The translations under genes and the position numbers were made by a program. From Verrucomicrobiota bacterium (lineage in GTDB: Bacteria; Verrucomicrobiota; Verrucomicrobiia; Limisphaerales; JAHEOI01), in assembly GCA_018610125.1 (NCBI GenBank), contig JAHEOI010000357.1:1-14464 (forward strand): 14,464 nt of DNA. Direction: 5' to 3'. The notes under the pieces were generated by a model. It had not been told where the DNA came from. It did no database searches and worked only from the letters and a program-made list of their open reading frames with translations. Positions 14,381-14,464 of this stretch are shown piece by piece (the stretch's first letter is position 1; each line of letters begins with the position of its first letter).

Positions 14381-14464
14381 ATGGAGAGTAAAGTCTTATC
14401 GATCATCATGGGAGGAGGACAAGGGAGCCGCTTGTTTCCGCTGACGTCCGAGCGGTCAAAGCCC
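14381..14464 (+). CDS. glgC: glucose-1-phosphate adenylyltransferase-like protein (partial, first 28 residues)
   Basis: The frame from ATG 14381 runs off the right edge after 28 codons. It reads MESKVLSIIMGGGQGSRLFP followed by LTSERSKP, the nucleotide-binding N-terminus of sugar-phosphate nucleotidyltransferases (GGGxGxRLxPLT...KP). The SIIMGGG and RSKP details resemble GlgC, which makes ADP-glucose for glycogen, more than RfbA or GalU. The diagnostic regions of the family are outside the window, so a different sugar nucleotidyltransferase remains possible. No clear ribosome binding site is seen. The gene is divergent from glmS. Confidence 0.72.
   Translation, partial: MESKVLSIIMGGGQGSRLFPLTSERSKP

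Noticed and set aside
1..14464. CRISPR arrays, insertion sequences, tRNA or rRNA genes
   Set aside because: No regularly spaced repeats, transposase frames with terminal repeats, or recognisable tRNA/rRNA sequences were seen on either strand.

Overview
The window looks like chromosomal DNA of a Gram-negative, moderately GC-rich bacterium. The pairing of a hydroxypyruvate-isomerase-like TIM-barrel protein with a PQQ dehydrogenase carrying an inserted cytochrome c, a secreted lyase, and an outer-membrane polysaccharide exporter suggests the PVC superphylum, most likely Verrucomicrobiota. That placement is inferred from protein style only; there is no rRNA or other marker gene here.

Left part (1-5012, almost all minus strand): a carbohydrate-processing block. 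Reading along the minus strand it holds a Tat-exported sugar-phosphate-isomerase-like TIM-barrel protein (5012-4062), a secreted heparin-lyase-I-like polysaccharide lyase (about 3691-2612), a periplasmic PQQ dehydrogenase with an inserted cytochrome c domain (2591-450), and the start of a second TIM-barrel isomerase (301 to the window edge) with its own sigma70-type promoter and strong ribosome binding site. A small plus-strand gene of unknown function (3712-4108) lies between the first two. It carries a G8 tract, three 12-bp repeats and a 13-bp tandem duplication that breaks the frame.

Middle part (5166-11271, plus strand): an exopolysaccharide export block. It has a secreted subtilisin-type protease with an unusual N-terminal STN-like domain, an outer-membrane beta-barrel, a short Wza-type lipoprotein and a Wzc-type polysaccharide co-polymerase/tyrosine kinase ending in a run of eight tyrosines. 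A sigma54-type promoter (8153-8170) precedes the last two genes and an intrinsic terminator (11237-11271) follows them. No glycosyltransferase, flippase, polymerase, exosortase or low-molecular-weight phosphatase is visible, so this is the secretion part of a larger pathway.

Right part (11378-14464): mtnP (methylthioadenosine phosphorylase) and glmS (glucosamine-6-phosphate synthase) on the minus strand, and the first 28 codons of a glgC-like nucleotidyltransferase on the plus strand, divergent from glmS. A perfect 14-bp palindrome sits in the glmS/glgC divergent region. GlmS and GlgC draw on the hexose-phosphate pool that would also feed polysaccharide synthesis.

Short in-frame and out-of-frame tandem duplications recur across the window (6 to 15 bp units at 3864, 3903, 4931, 5109, 5241, and the tyrosine-codon run at 11077). 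No tRNA, rRNA, CRISPR array or insertion sequence was seen.
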